64,000 bases of DNA. It comes from Lysobacterales bacterium. Its GTDB lineage: Bacteria; Pseudomonadota; Gammaproteobacteria; Xanthomonadales; Rhodanobacteraceae. The translations under genes were made by a program, and so were the position numbers. Below the pieces are notes generated by a model, which saw nothing but the letters and a program-made list of their open reading frames with translations, was not told the DNA's origin and ran no database searches. Positions 28,301-36,238 of this stretch are shown one piece after another. How positions within the stretch are numbered: the stretch's first letter is position 1; the number at the start of each line of letters is the position of its first letter. Where the stretch lies: contig JADKJL010000012.1 in the NCBI GenBank assembly GCA_016721015.1, positions 496,001-560,000 on the forward strand. The letters are read 5' to 3'.

Positions 28301-30367
28301 GCGACGGTGAAACTCAAGGTGCCCGACTTCAACGGCACCTTGCGTGTCAGCGCGCTGGTTTTCAGTGATGACCAGTATGGCAAGAGCGATGTCGAAACCA
28401 TCGTGCGCGCCGACCTGGTCGCCGAGATCAGCACACCGCGCGTGATGGCGCCGGGCGACAAGGCCATGGTCTCGCTCGACCTGCAGAACTTCTCGGGCGC
28501 CGAGCGCGCGTTCAAGGTCAAGGTCGATGCCGACAAGCCACTCGCCGTGGCCAACGGCGAGCGCAAGCTCACGCTCGCCGACAGTGCCAAGGCCACGCTC
28601 GATTTCGGCCTCGATGCGCTGAAGGGCTATGGCGTAGGCAAGATCCGCGTCGTCGCCGAATCAACCGACAAGATCGGCAACCCGATCCGCATCCAGCGCG
28701 AGTTCGAGATGGTCGTGCGCGCGGCCTGGCCGAGCGTGTTGCGCTCGACGCCGCAATCGCTGGATAGCCTGGCGCCGATCACGCTTGGCGCGAGTGCGTT
28801 GAATGGCTTGATCGAGGATTCGGTGAATGCCCGCCTGACCCTGAGCAGCCTGCCACCTTTGCCGTTCTCGGCCGCTCTCGCGGATCTGCTCAAATATCCG
28901 TATGGCTGTGTCGAACAGACCACGAGCAAGGGCTTCGCCGCCCTGCTGCTCGACCGGAAGACTGCGGACACCCTGCATGTCGAGGGGCTCGACGACGCCG
29001 AGCGCAAGCAGCGTATCGAAACCGCAATCGGCCGCGTCGCCTCGATGCAGATCGGTTCCGGGCACTTCTCGATGTGGGGCGGCGAGAGCAGCGTCAACAC
29101 CTTCATCACGCCGTATGTGGTCGAGTTCCTGCTCGATGCGCGTGATGAGGGTTTTGTCGTCCCCGATGCGATGTTGCAAAAAGCCCTGCAACGCCTGAGT
29201 GACGATCTGCTCTCGGGTGGCCATCCGTACTACAGCTATGAGAATTCCGATCATCTGCGTTTCGCCGATGAGGCGTGGTCGGCTTACGTGCTCGCCCGCG
29301 TCAATCGCGCGCCGCTCGGCACCTTGCGCGCCCTGTTCGACAACGAACGCTCGAAGTCGATCACGGCATTGCCGCTGGTACATCTCGGTATTGCGCTGAA
29401 ACTGATGGGCGATGCCCCGCGTGCCGAAAAGGCCATTGACGAAGCCTTCGCGATGAAGGTCAAGCGGCCGAGCTGGCTCGGCGACTACGGCTCGGATTTG
29501 CGCGACACGGCGCTGATGGTTTCGCTGGCGCAACGCTTCGGCATGGGCAAGCCCGAGTTCGGTGCGCGCGTGTTCGAACTGGCGCGCTCGCTCAAGGTCG
29601 AGCAGCGTGAAGCCGAGCAGTCGCAATCACGCTGGGGTGGCAGCGGGCGAATCTATCTGAGTACGCAGGAGCAGGTCGCGATCGGCCGACTCGGCAAGAG
29701 CCTGATCAAGGATGGCGATGCCGTGATTTCCGGCACGCTCGCCATCGGCGACAAGACGACGACGCTCTCGCCCGATCGCCTGTGGAGCCGCAGTTTCAAC
29801 GCCAGCGAGCTGCGTGCCGGGGTGCGCCTGACCCCGAACGGAAATCCACCGCTGTATCTGTCGACCGATATTGTCGGCATTCCGGACAGCGCGCCGCCAG
29901 TCGATGACAGCAAGGTCTTCATCCAGCGTACGTTCTACACGCTCGATGGCAAGCCCTGGGTTGTGGCACCGCTCAAGGAAGGCGATGCCCTGATCGTCGG
30001 CATCAAGATCGAGGCCCGCGAGGCGATGCCCGATGCCCTGCTCGTCGACCTGCTCCCGGGCGGGCTCGAAATCGAGAACTTCAACCTGACCGATTCGAAG
30101 CAATGGGCCGATGTGGTGGTCGCCGGCATCACCCTGAGCGACCGCAGCAGCGCGGCCGATGTGCAACACGAGGAGTTCCGCGACGATCGCTATGTGGCGG
30201 CGCTTAAGATCGACAAGGGCCAGGAAGCCACCCTGTTCTATCTGGTTCGCGCGGTGTCACCAGGCACCTATCTGGTACCGCCGCCCCTGGTCGAGGACAT
30301 GTACCGCCCGGAAGTCCGCGGCATCGGCCACAGTTCGGTGGAATCGATCAAGGTCGTACAACCGTAA
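25385..30367 (+). CDS. bacterial alpha-2-macroglobulin family lipoprotein
   Basis: A 1,660-residue periplasmic lipoprotein. The signal sequence ends at lipobox LTAC (Cys28). Successive macroglobulin domains follow, then the bait region and the thioester domain. The reactive thioester motif is intact as YGCVEQTT (Cys1175 to Gln1178). The family is thought to trap invading proteases by covalent cross-linking in the periplasm. Length matches the YfhM type, which is often next to pbpC (penicillin-binding protein 1C); no such gene is beside it here. The ATG at 25385 has GGAG nearby. The gene is monocistronic and followed by a REP element. Confidence 0.93.
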   Translation: MSTLPGASKLRLFPCFLLAASLLLLTACGKRPASVPEVQGQKPVSAEPAKPAKSERFEIGSARAEQYQGQLALALEFPQQLTGTQTFDDLLNVTDSKGATISGSWALAEDGKILRFPYVQANASYTVRIKGTLSAVDGQTLGSEISKDIFTGPLEPAVGFAAQGSVLPARETRGLPVVSVNVSEVDVEFLRVRDSEIANFFAAYQKNGKRGSWDLDPQYGWYGRDGKPVAQISDSVYSNRFVLSGAENERTLNYLPIQNIPELEKPGLYFALMKRPGTFRDEQETSFYFVSDIGVHTRMYKDKMFVHTASLKSGDALGGVEISVLDEAGNTVVSGLTDASGNAMLAYQLKAAHVLVARAGRNVSMVPFNQPALDLSDFAVSGRHEAWFDVFAWSGRDLYRPGETVRMSALLRDNDGKPIKPQSLFATLKQPDGRLYAQEKLEPKELGYFEWSREIPVDAPTGRWQVEFRLDPASKEATQSLTLRIEEFLPERMKLDLGTTQDQLKPDEPLKLEVQGDYLYGAPAADNRFTARLTLSADVHPVETRKDYFFGDPLVDLPKEAKDVIDGQLDATGHLSEEVKLLDEAKPAPIAAVLSGSLYETGGRTVTRTLKRTVWPADVLVGIRPLFEVEDGAGANGNASFELIRSNAAGEMLAGANLKLTLVRERRDYHWIWDQESGWHFNYTERFENAEAREITIEAGKATRIDVPVEWGGYRIEVLDPATGLTLRFPFTAGWSWNDDNRGGEARPDKVKLSLDKASYKAGDTLKVTLTPPHSGPGLLIVESDNMLYTRNIEAKAGATFEIPVTEAWERHDVYLTALVFRGGSAAERITPARAVGEAFIPMDRTARKIDVQLESPKLMKPESDLLVTVKAPALAGKKAQVTIAAVDVGILNITRFGVPDANDWFFAQRRLGIDAYDLYGRVIESFNGGTAKLRYGGDMGLDALPQARRPTAKVQTVDLFAGPVDLDAQGNATVKLKVPDFNGTLRVSALVFSDDQYGKSDVETIVRADLVAEISTPRVMAPGDKAMVSLDLQNFSGAERAFKVKVDADKPLAVANGERKLTLADSAKATLDFGLDALKGYGVGKIRVVAESTDKIGNPIRIQREFEMVVRAAWPSVLRSTPQSLDSLAPITLGASALNGLIEDSVNARLTLSSLPPLPFSAALADLLKYPYGCVEQTTSKGFAALLLDRKTADTLHVEGLDDAERKQRIETAIGRVASMQIGSGHFSMWGGESSVNTFITPYVVEFLLDARDEGFVVPDAMLQKALQRLSDDLLSGGHPYYSYENSDHLRFADEAWSAYVLARVNRAPLGTLRALFDNERSKSITALPLVHLGIALKLMGDAPRAEKAIDEAFAMKVKRPSWLGDYGSDLRDTALMVSLAQRFGMGKPEFGARVFELARSLKVEQREAEQSQSRWGGSGRIYLSTQEQVAIGRLGKSLIKDGDAVISGTLAIGDKTTTLSPDRLWSRSFNASELRAGVRLTPNGNPPLYLSTDIVGIPDSAPPVDDSKVFIQRTFYTLDGKPWVVAPLKEGDALIVGIKIEAREAMPDALLVDLLPGGLEIENFNLTDSKQWADVVVAGITLSDRSSAADVQHEEFRDDRYVAALKIDKGQEATLFYLVRAVSPGTYLVPPPLVEDMYRPEVRGIGHSSVESIKVVQP

Positions 30368-30374
30368 GCCGAGT

Positions 30375-30450
30375 CGTGGGAGCGGCTTCAGCCGCGATGC
30401 TCTTGTTTTAATGTGCAATAAGAGCATCGCGGCTGAAGCCGCTTCCTACA
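30375..30450. repeat. REP-type inverted repeat after the macroglobulin gene
   Basis: Arms at 30376-30404 (GTGGGAGCGGCTTCAGCCGC and on) and about 30418-30449 are near-perfect reverse complements with a short loop. The same sequence occurs at 61766-61834. It lies 8 bp after the macroglobulin stop, between convergent genes. Confidence 0.9.
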
Positions 30451-30460
30451 ATGTCTGCCA

Positions 30461-30482
30461 ACCGCTCACCAGTCGCTCACCG
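30461..30482. repeat. CGCTCAC heptamer repeats beside the slyD stop codon
   Basis: CCGCTCACC and GTCGCTCACCG occur in a row immediately before the slyD stop complement at 30484. They match the heptamer motif at 38914-38996 and 39730-39797. Confidence 0.65.
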
Positions 30483-30483
30483 T

Positions 30484-30966
30484 TCAGTGATGATGCCCGC
30501 CCGCGCCATGCACATGGCCGTGCCGGATTTCCTCGTCGCTGGCATCACGCACTTCGACAATTTCCACGGCGAAATGCAGGGCTTCGCCGGCAAGCGGGTG
30601 ATTGCCGTCGACAGTGACTTCGTTGTCGTCGATCTCGGTGACGACCACGGCAATCGGGCCCTGTTCGGTCTGCGCCTGGAACTGCATGCCGATGGCGAGG
30701 TCGTCGACGCCCTTGAAGGATTCGCGCGGAACGACCTGGACGAGTTCCTCGATGTAATCACCATAGCCGTCCGCCGGCGCCACATCGACTTTGAACTTGT
30801 CACCGGCCACATGACCTGCCATTTCACTCTCAAGGCCCGGCACGATGTTGCCAGCGCCGTGCAGGTAGACCAGTGGCTCACGACCGTCCGAGCTGTCGAG
30901 CACGTCGCCGGCATCATTGGTCAGGGTGTAGTGGAAGGACGCAACTTTGCGCTCGGCGATCTGCAT
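30484..30966 (-). CDS. slyD: SlyD-type FKBP peptidyl-prolyl cis-trans isomerase
   Basis: A 160-residue prolyl isomerase and chaperone. The FKBP core shows GREPLVYLHGAGNIVPGLE and the IF-domain insert (SFKGVDDLAIGMQFQAQTEQ), followed by NHPLAGEALHFAVEIVEV. The C-terminus ends in a histidine-bearing tail (GHVHGAGGHHH), shorter than the metal-binding tail of E. coli SlyD but consistent with nickel or zinc binding. The stop codon is followed directly by heptamer repeats. Expected location is the cytosol. Confidence 0.94.
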   Translation of the reverse strand: MQIAERKVASFHYTLTNDAGDVLDSSDGREPLVYLHGAGNIVPGLESEMAGHVAGDKFKVDVAPADGYGDYIEELVQVVPRESFKGVDDLAIGMQFQAQTEQGPIAVVVTEIDDNEVTVDGNHPLAGEALHFAVEIVEVRDASDEEIRHGHVHGAGGHHH

Positions 30967-31054
30967 GGTCTACCTCTGGATTGAATGATGAAAAACCCTG
31001 GACAAAACCGACCAGGGCTCGGAGGGGAAATGAGTGATTGAACCCATCGGCACG

Positions 31055-31237
31055 AACCGCTTGCCGGTACAACCTTCGGATCCCGGATCACGCTGAAACG
31101 GACGGGCTGACCTTCGGCGAACGACTTGAAACCATGGCCCTGGATCGCGCGGAAATGAACCACGGAATCAGAACCCGATTCACACGTGCTCAATCCGAGA
31201 TACCCGGCTTCGTTGAATCATTGACGATGCCGTTCAC
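31055..31237 (-). pseudogene. decayed cold-shock protein (Csp) gene
   Basis: The minus strand encodes VVHFRAIQGHGFKSFAEGQP, the core of CspA-family proteins, continuing VRFSVIRDPK. Upstream, in another frame, GTG at 31237 starts NGIV followed by NDSTKPGIS. This is a damaged version of the usual KWFN...KGFGFI N-terminus: KWF is missing and the RNP1 motif is lost. A TGA separates the two parts. The C-terminal end also diverges. The gene is broken. Confidence 0.75.
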
Positions 31238-31398
31238 GATCAGACAGGCCAACTGAATCCTCGATTCACGCAACTACCGGGCGTGCAAAGGATCCCCTGC
31301 GCCACGGAAACGGAAAATCAAGCGTCTGATGCGGCCATTCCCCGATCCAACATGGCCCCGAGAATTCCAGCGCGGCGCATTTTACGCGAGCCTTGGCC
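31238..31398. other. rest of the slyD-his intergenic region
   Basis: The whole gap from 30967 to 31398 has no intact gene. Apart from the broken cold-shock gene it holds the slyD promoter side and the downstream end of the his operon. No clear terminator hairpin was found after hisIE. Confidence 0.4.
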
Positions 31399-32016
31399 CT
31401 ATTGCGAATGGCGCGATTGCAGGACGCTGACGACATCCGGCAACCCGAATCCGCGCGCACGCAACAGCACCAGCAGGTGGAACAGCAAATCGGCAGACTC
31501 GCCGAGCAGTTCGGCATCGCCCTGGGCGACACCGGCCAGAGCCGTTTCCACGCCCTCCTCGCCCACTTTCTGCGCGATCTTGTGCAGACCGGCATCGAAA
31601 AGACGCGTCGTGTAGCTGCCATCCGGGCGCTCGGCATGACGCTTTTCAACCAGCGCATCGAGCTCACCGAGAAAGGCGATCGGCAGATCCACGGCATCGG
31701 CGAAGCAGGTCGGCGTACCGCGATGGCAGGTCGGGCCGACAGGCTCGGCACGCACGAGCAAGGTGTCGGCGTCGCAATCGATATGCACCGACTTGAGCAG
31801 CAGGTGATTGCCCGAGGATTCCCCCTTGGTCCACAAGCGTTGCTTGCTGCGGCTGAAGAAGGTGACCTTGCCGCTGGCGCGGGTCGCGGCAAGCGCCTCG
31901 CGGTTCATGTAACCGAGCATCAGCACCTCGCCACTTCGCCAGTGCTGGATGATGGCCGGCAGCAGGCCGTCGCCTTTCGCCCAATCCAGGGTTTCGACCG
32001 CATCGACTTCGCTCAT
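31399..32016 (-). CDS. hisIE: bifunctional phosphoribosyl-AMP cyclohydrolase / phosphoribosyl-ATP pyrophosphatase
   Basis: Carries out steps two and three of histidine biosynthesis. The N-terminal cyclohydrolase has the zinc and magnesium sites SVHIDCDADTLLV and CHRGTPTCF. The C-terminal pyrophosphatase (from about residue 115) has the helical KVGEEGVETALA motif. The 205-residue length is right for the fused form. It is the last gene of the operon and overlaps hisF by 4 bp (32013-32016). Confidence 0.97.
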   Translation of the reverse strand: MSEVDAVETLDWAKGDGLLPAIIQHWRSGEVLMLGYMNREALAATRASGKVTFFSRSKQRLWTKGESSGNHLLLKSVHIDCDADTLLVRAEPVGPTCHRGTPTCFADAVDLPIAFLGELDALVEKRHAERPDGSYTTRLFDAGLHKIAQKVGEEGVETALAGVAQGDAELLGESADLLFHLLVLLRARGFGLPDVVSVLQSRHSQ

Positions 32017-32783
32017 GGGCGGATCTCCACACCGTTGGCGGCGAGAAAGGTTTTCAATTCGGGAATCCGGATCGCGCCGGAGTGGAATACGCTGGCGGCG
32101 AGTGCGCCATCGACATCCAGCTCGACAAACGCCGCGCGGAAATGTTCAAGGGTGCCGGCTCCGCCCGAGGCAACCAGCGGCACCGCGCAGAGCGCGCGCA
32201 CGGCATGCAGTTGATCCTGATCGTAGCCGCTGCGCACGCCATCGGTATCCATGCAATTGAGCACGATTTCGCCGGCGCCGCGCTGCTGGACCTCGACCAC
32301 CCAATCGAGCGTGCGCCTTGGCAAGGCGCGCATCTTGTCCGGATCACCGCTGTACTGGCGCACGCGCCATTCGCCATCGGCTTCGAGCAGGCTGTCGATG
32401 CCGACCACGACACATTGCACGCCGAACGCGGCAGCGAGCTCGTTGACCAGTTCAGGACGTTCCAGCGCGGGCGAGTTGACCGAGATCTTGTCGGCCCCGG
32501 CATGCAGGATGCGGCGCGCCGATTCGACATCGCGGATGCCACCGGCCACACAGAACGGAACATCGATGGCGCGGGCCACGCGTTCAACCCAGTCGCGATC
32601 GACGCTGCGTCCCTCGGGACTCGCCGTGATGTCGTAGAAGACCAGCTCGTCGGCACCCTCGTCGCGATAGCGCAAGGCCAGATCGACGATGTCGCCGACG
32701 ACGACGAGATCGCGAAAACGCACGCCCTTGACGACCTTGCCATCGCGCACGTCGAGGCAGGGAATGATGCGCCGGGTCAGCAT
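32013..32783 (-). CDS. hisF: imidazole glycerol phosphate synthase, cyclase subunit
   Basis: With HisH it makes imidazole glycerol phosphate and AICAR. The (beta/alpha)8 barrel starts with RRIIPCLDVRDGKVVKGVRF, giving the catalytic Asp11; the second catalytic Asp is in VVVGIDSLLEADGEW. The phosphate-binding GGAGTLEHF loop is near the end. It has 256 residues. It overlaps hisIE by 4 bp and hisA by 7 bp. Confidence 0.98.
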   Translation of the reverse strand: MLTRRIIPCLDVRDGKVVKGVRFRDLVVVGDIVDLALRYRDEGADELVFYDITASPEGRSVDRDWVERVARAIDVPFCVAGGIRDVESARRILHAGADKISVNSPALERPELVNELAAAFGVQCVVVGIDSLLEADGEWRVRQYSGDPDKMRALPRRTLDWVVEVQQRGAGEIVLNCMDTDGVRSGYDQDQLHAVRALCAVPLVASGGAGTLEHFRAAFVELDVDGALAASVFHSGAIRIPELKTFLAANGVEIRP

Positions 32784-33502
32784 CGCAAGGCTCCAGCCAC
32801 ATCGAGGTGTCCTTCGAGCAGACTGCGGCCGAGGATCACGCCGGCCGCCCGGCCCTTCAGTGCCTTCACGTCATCGAGATCGCGCACGCCGCCGGAAGCC
32901 TGCACGGCAAGGGCTGGCGCGATCCGCGCGAGGTGTGCGTAGAGCTCGAGATTGGGGCCGGACAACATGCCGTCGCGGGCAATATCGGTGCAGAGCAGAT
33001 GCCGCGCTCCGGCTTGCTCGTAGCGGGGCGCAAGTTGATCGAGTGTGGTCTGCGCCGCTTCGGTCCAGCCGGCCGAGGACAGGGTCCAGACGCCATCGAC
33101 CTCACGCGTGTCGAGCGCAATGACGAGACGCTCCGCACCGTGACGGCGAATCCATTCAACCACGCGCGCGCTATCCCTGACCGCGACACTGCCGACGACC
33201 ACACGCTGCACACCGGCATCGAACAGACGCTTGAGGTCGGTTTCATCACGCACGCCGCCGCCGGCCTGGACATCGAGATCGAGTCGGGCCAGCGCTTCGA
33301 TGACGGCAAGATTCTCGAAGCGTCCCGAGCGCGCGCCATCCAGATCGACCACGTGCAGGCGCCGGGCGCCGGCATCGCGATAGCGCTGCGCCTGCTCGAC
33401 GGCATCGAGGGCATAGCCGGTTTCCTGCGCGTAGTCGCCCTGGCGCAGGCGCACGACGCGGCCAGCGCGAAGATCGAGAGCGGGAATGATTTCAAGTGTC
33501 AT
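32777..33502 (-). CDS. hisA: phosphoribosylformimino-5-aminoimidazole carboxamide ribotide isomerase
   Basis: Converts ProFAR to PRFAR. The barrel starts with MTLEIIPALDLRAGRVVRLR (catalytic Asp in PALDL), and LLCTDIARDGMLSGPN carries the second catalytic Asp. It has 241 residues. ATG 33502 overlaps the hisH stop by 4 bp; an upstream start at 33574 would run deep into hisH and is rejected. Confidence 0.97.
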   Translation of the reverse strand: MTLEIIPALDLRAGRVVRLRQGDYAQETGYALDAVEQAQRYRDAGARRLHVVDLDGARSGRFENLAVIEALARLDLDVQAGGGVRDETDLKRLFDAGVQRVVVGSVAVRDSARVVEWIRRHGAERLVIALDTREVDGVWTLSSAGWTEAAQTTLDQLAPRYEQAGARHLLCTDIARDGMLSGPNLELYAHLARIAPALAVQASGGVRDLDDVKALKGRAAGVILGRSLLEGHLDVAGALRC

Positions 33503-34098
33503 GGGCAAAGAAAGTTCTTCAGCAACAAGGCGCCCACAGAAGCGGAGCGTTCGGGATGGAACTGCATGCCGCAAAAATTCCGATGGCGCACGATCGCACT
33601 CAATGGCGAGCCGTAATCGACGCTGGCCACCGTTGACTCACCTTCTGGCACCGCATAGCTGTGCACAAAATAGACAAATGCAGGACCGGGGATTGCGTCC
33701 AGCAGACGATCCTCGCGAACGCGCCGCAGGGCATTCCAGCCCATGTGCGGTACGCGGTGTTGCGGATCCGATTCGATGCGCCGAACCTGCCCCGGGATCA
33801 CGCCGAGACACGCGGTGTCACCCTCTTCGGAGTGGTCGAACAGGAGCTGCATGCCGAGGCAGACGCCGAGCACGGGTTGTTCGAGCCCGCGGATCAGGTC
33901 GACCAGGCCAGCCTTATGCAATCTCGCCATGCCCGGCCCGGCCGCACCCACCCCGGGCAGGATCACATGCGAGGCGCGGCGGATCCGTCCGGCATCGCCA
34001 CTGATCCGCGCATCGACGCCGAGACGCTCAAGCGCATAGCGCACCGAACCGATATTGGTGCCGCCCGCATCCACCAGCACGACATCGCGCGCACTCAC
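33499..34098 (-). CDS. hisH: imidazole glycerol phosphate synthase, glutaminase subunit
   Basis: Class I glutamine amidotransferase that supplies ammonia to HisF. The nucleophile is in VLGVCLGMQLLFDH, and the His-Glu pair is in CGMQFHPERS. It has 199 residues. It overlaps hisA and hisB by 4 bp each. Confidence 0.97.
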   Translation of the reverse strand: MSARDVVLVDAGGTNIGSVRYALERLGVDARISGDAGRIRRASHVILPGVGAAGPGMARLHKAGLVDLIRGLEQPVLGVCLGMQLLFDHSEEGDTACLGVIPGQVRRIESDPQHRVPHMGWNALRRVREDRLLDAIPGPAFVYFVHSYAVPEGESTVASVDYGSPLSAIVRHRNFCGMQFHPERSASVGALLLKNFLCP

Positions 34099-35162
34099 AA
34101 CACACCCTTGGTGCTCGGCAAGTCGTCGCCGTCAACCCGGATCGCCTGACGCAGGCAACGCGCGACGACCTTGAAACAGGCCTCGACCATGTGGTGCGCA
34201 TTCTCGCCGCGCACACTCAAGTGCAGGTTCGCGCCGAGTCCGTCGCACAGTGAGCGGAAGAAGTGTGGCACGAGTTCGGTCGGCACCTCGCCGACGCGAT
34301 CGCGCGGGAAAGTCCCCTCGAACTCGAAGCAGGCGCGGCCGGAAAGATCGAGTGCCGCCGATGCAAGGCTCTCGTCCATCGGCAACGTGAAGCCATAGCG
34401 ACCGAGGCCACGCTTGTCGCCGAGCGCCTTGCGCAAAGCCTCGCCCAGCGCCAGCGCGGAATCCTCGATGGTGTGGTGTTCATCGATGTGGATGTCGCCA
34501 TCACAACGAAGTCGCAAATCGATGTCGGCGTGTTTGGCGATCTGTTCGAGCATGTGGTCGAAGAAACCGAGGCCGGTATGGATTTCGGCGCGTGCTCCGG
34601 CATCGAGATCAACACGTACGCGGATCTTCGTTTCGCGGGTTTCGCGGAAAACCTCGGCGATGCGTGGCGACTCGATCAAGGCACGCGCGATCTCGACCCA
34701 GCCCTGCCCTTGCGCGCCGACCCGGAATCCGCGCACACCGAGATTGGCGGCAAACTGCAGATCGGTTTCACGATCACCGACCATCGCCGACTTCGCCCGC
34801 GACCAGCCGTCGTCGGCCAGCCAGTGACGCATCATGCCGACGCCGGGTTTGCGCGTATCCAGGCCTTCATGGGCGAAGCTGCGGTCGATCAGCACCTCAC
34901 GCGGCACGATCCCCTGCGAGGCAAGAATGCGCATGAGCAGATCATGCGGTCCCTGGAAATCGGCCTCGGCAAAGCTGCCTGTGCCAAGACCATCCTGATT
35001 CGTGACCATGACGATCTCGTAGCCGGCCGAGACGCAGCGTGACAGCGCGGCAATGACCCCCGGCAGCAGCGCGAATTTCTCGAAACGATCGATCTGGAAA
35101 TCCTCGGGCTCCTCGATCAGACAGCCGTCGCGATCGACAAACAGGATCTTGCGCTGGCTCAT
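34095..35162 (-). CDS. hisB: bifunctional histidinol-phosphatase / imidazoleglycerol-phosphate dehydratase
   Basis: Two fused enzymes of the histidine pathway. The N-terminal HAD phosphatase starts with KILFVDRDGCLIEEP. The C-terminal dehydratase (from about residue 170) has the metal-binding DEHHTIEDSALALGEAL and ENAHHMVEACFK. The 355-residue length is that of the enterobacterial fused type. It overlaps hisH and hisC by 4 bp each. Confidence 0.97.
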   Translation of the reverse strand: MSQRKILFVDRDGCLIEEPEDFQIDRFEKFALLPGVIAALSRCVSAGYEIVMVTNQDGLGTGSFAEADFQGPHDLLMRILASQGIVPREVLIDRSFAHEGLDTRKPGVGMMRHWLADDGWSRAKSAMVGDRETDLQFAANLGVRGFRVGAQGQGWVEIARALIESPRIAEVFRETRETKIRVRVDLDAGARAEIHTGLGFFDHMLEQIAKHADIDLRLRCDGDIHIDEHHTIEDSALALGEALRKALGDKRGLGRYGFTLPMDESLASAALDLSGRACFEFEGTFPRDRVGEVPTELVPHFFRSLCDGLGANLHLSVRGENAHHMVEACFKVVARCLRQAIRVDGDDLPSTKGVL

Positions 35163-36238
35163 GCTGCGGCCTCGCCCTGGATCAAGCGTTCGAGCAGGCG
35201 CGAATTCTCCTCGCGCGTGCCGATACTCAGGCGCAGAAAGCCGCCCAATCCCGGGTAGCGACCGACATCACGCACAACGACGCCAGCGATGATCAGGTTC
35301 CGATAGATGCGAGGCGCATCCTCGAAGCGCACGCACAGGAAATTCGCCTGCGACGGCAACACCTCGAGCACACCCGGGAGGCGCTTCAGTGCGTTAGCCA
35401 TGCGTTCACGCTCGGCGATCGTCAGCGCGATGCGTTGTCGGGTCACGGCCATGCCATCGGCGGTCAATGCCGCGAGCGCGGCGCTCACGCTTGGTGTCGG
35501 CAACGGGTACGGCGGCATGATCTTGCGCAGCAAGGCGATGATCTCCGCCCCCGCCAGCAGGCAGCCGATCCGCGCGCCGGCCAGGGCCCAGGCCTTGGAC
35601 AGGGTACGCAGCACACCCAGGTTCTCGTGCCGCGCGATCAATCGGCTGGCGCTTGCGACATCGGCAAACTCGACATAGGCCTCATCGACGATGACCAGGG
35701 CGCGCCCATGCATCGCATCGGCAATCCGTTTGATTGCCGCCAGCGACGTGCATGCGCCGGTCGGATTGTTTGGTGAGCACAGGAAGACGAGCTTGACCGA
35801 ATCGGGCAGCGATTCGCAGATCGTGTCCACATCCACTCCGAATTGCGCATCGAGCGGAGTCTCGATGCGCGCTGCACCCTGCACCGCGGCGCACACCGCG
35901 TACATGCCGAAGGTCGGTGGCGACAAGGCAATCGCATCGACACCGGGTCGGCAGAATGCGCGCACCAACAGATCGATGGCCTCGTCGCTGCCGCGTCCGA
36001 TCAGGATCTGGTCGCTGCCGACACCGTACAACTCGGCCAGCCGGTCGAGCAGGGCCTGTGGTTGCGGATCAGGATAGCGATTGAGCGACATCGCGCGCAG
36101 GTCGGTCTGGGTGCCTGCTGGCGGCCACGGCGCCTCGTTGGCGTTGAGCATGACCTCGGCCTGCCCCGCTTCGCGCCGCGCCGATGAATAGGCCTGCATG
36201 GCGAGGATTTCCGGACGCGCAAGTTCAAGCACACTCAT
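35159..36238 (-). CDS. hisC: histidinol-phosphate aminotransferase
   Basis: PLP-dependent aminotransferase. The substrate region includes LNANEAPWPP and NRYPDPQP, the cofactor aspartate/tyrosine region is IVDEAYVEF, and the Schiff-base lysine is in TLSKAWALAGARIG. It has 359 residues. It overlaps hisB and hisD by 4 bp each. Confidence 0.97.
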   Translation of the reverse strand: MSVLELARPEILAMQAYSSARREAGQAEVMLNANEAPWPPAGTQTDLRAMSLNRYPDPQPQALLDRLAELYGVGSDQILIGRGSDEAIDLLVRAFCRPGVDAIALSPPTFGMYAVCAAVQGAARIETPLDAQFGVDVDTICESLPDSVKLVFLCSPNNPTGACTSLAAIKRIADAMHGRALVIVDEAYVEFADVASASRLIARHENLGVLRTLSKAWALAGARIGCLLAGAEIIALLRKIMPPYPLPTPSVSAALAALTADGMAVTRQRIALTIAERERMANALKRLPGVLEVLPSQANFLCVRFEDAPRIYRNLIIAGVVVRDVGRYPGLGGFLRLSIGTREENSRLLERLIQGEAAA

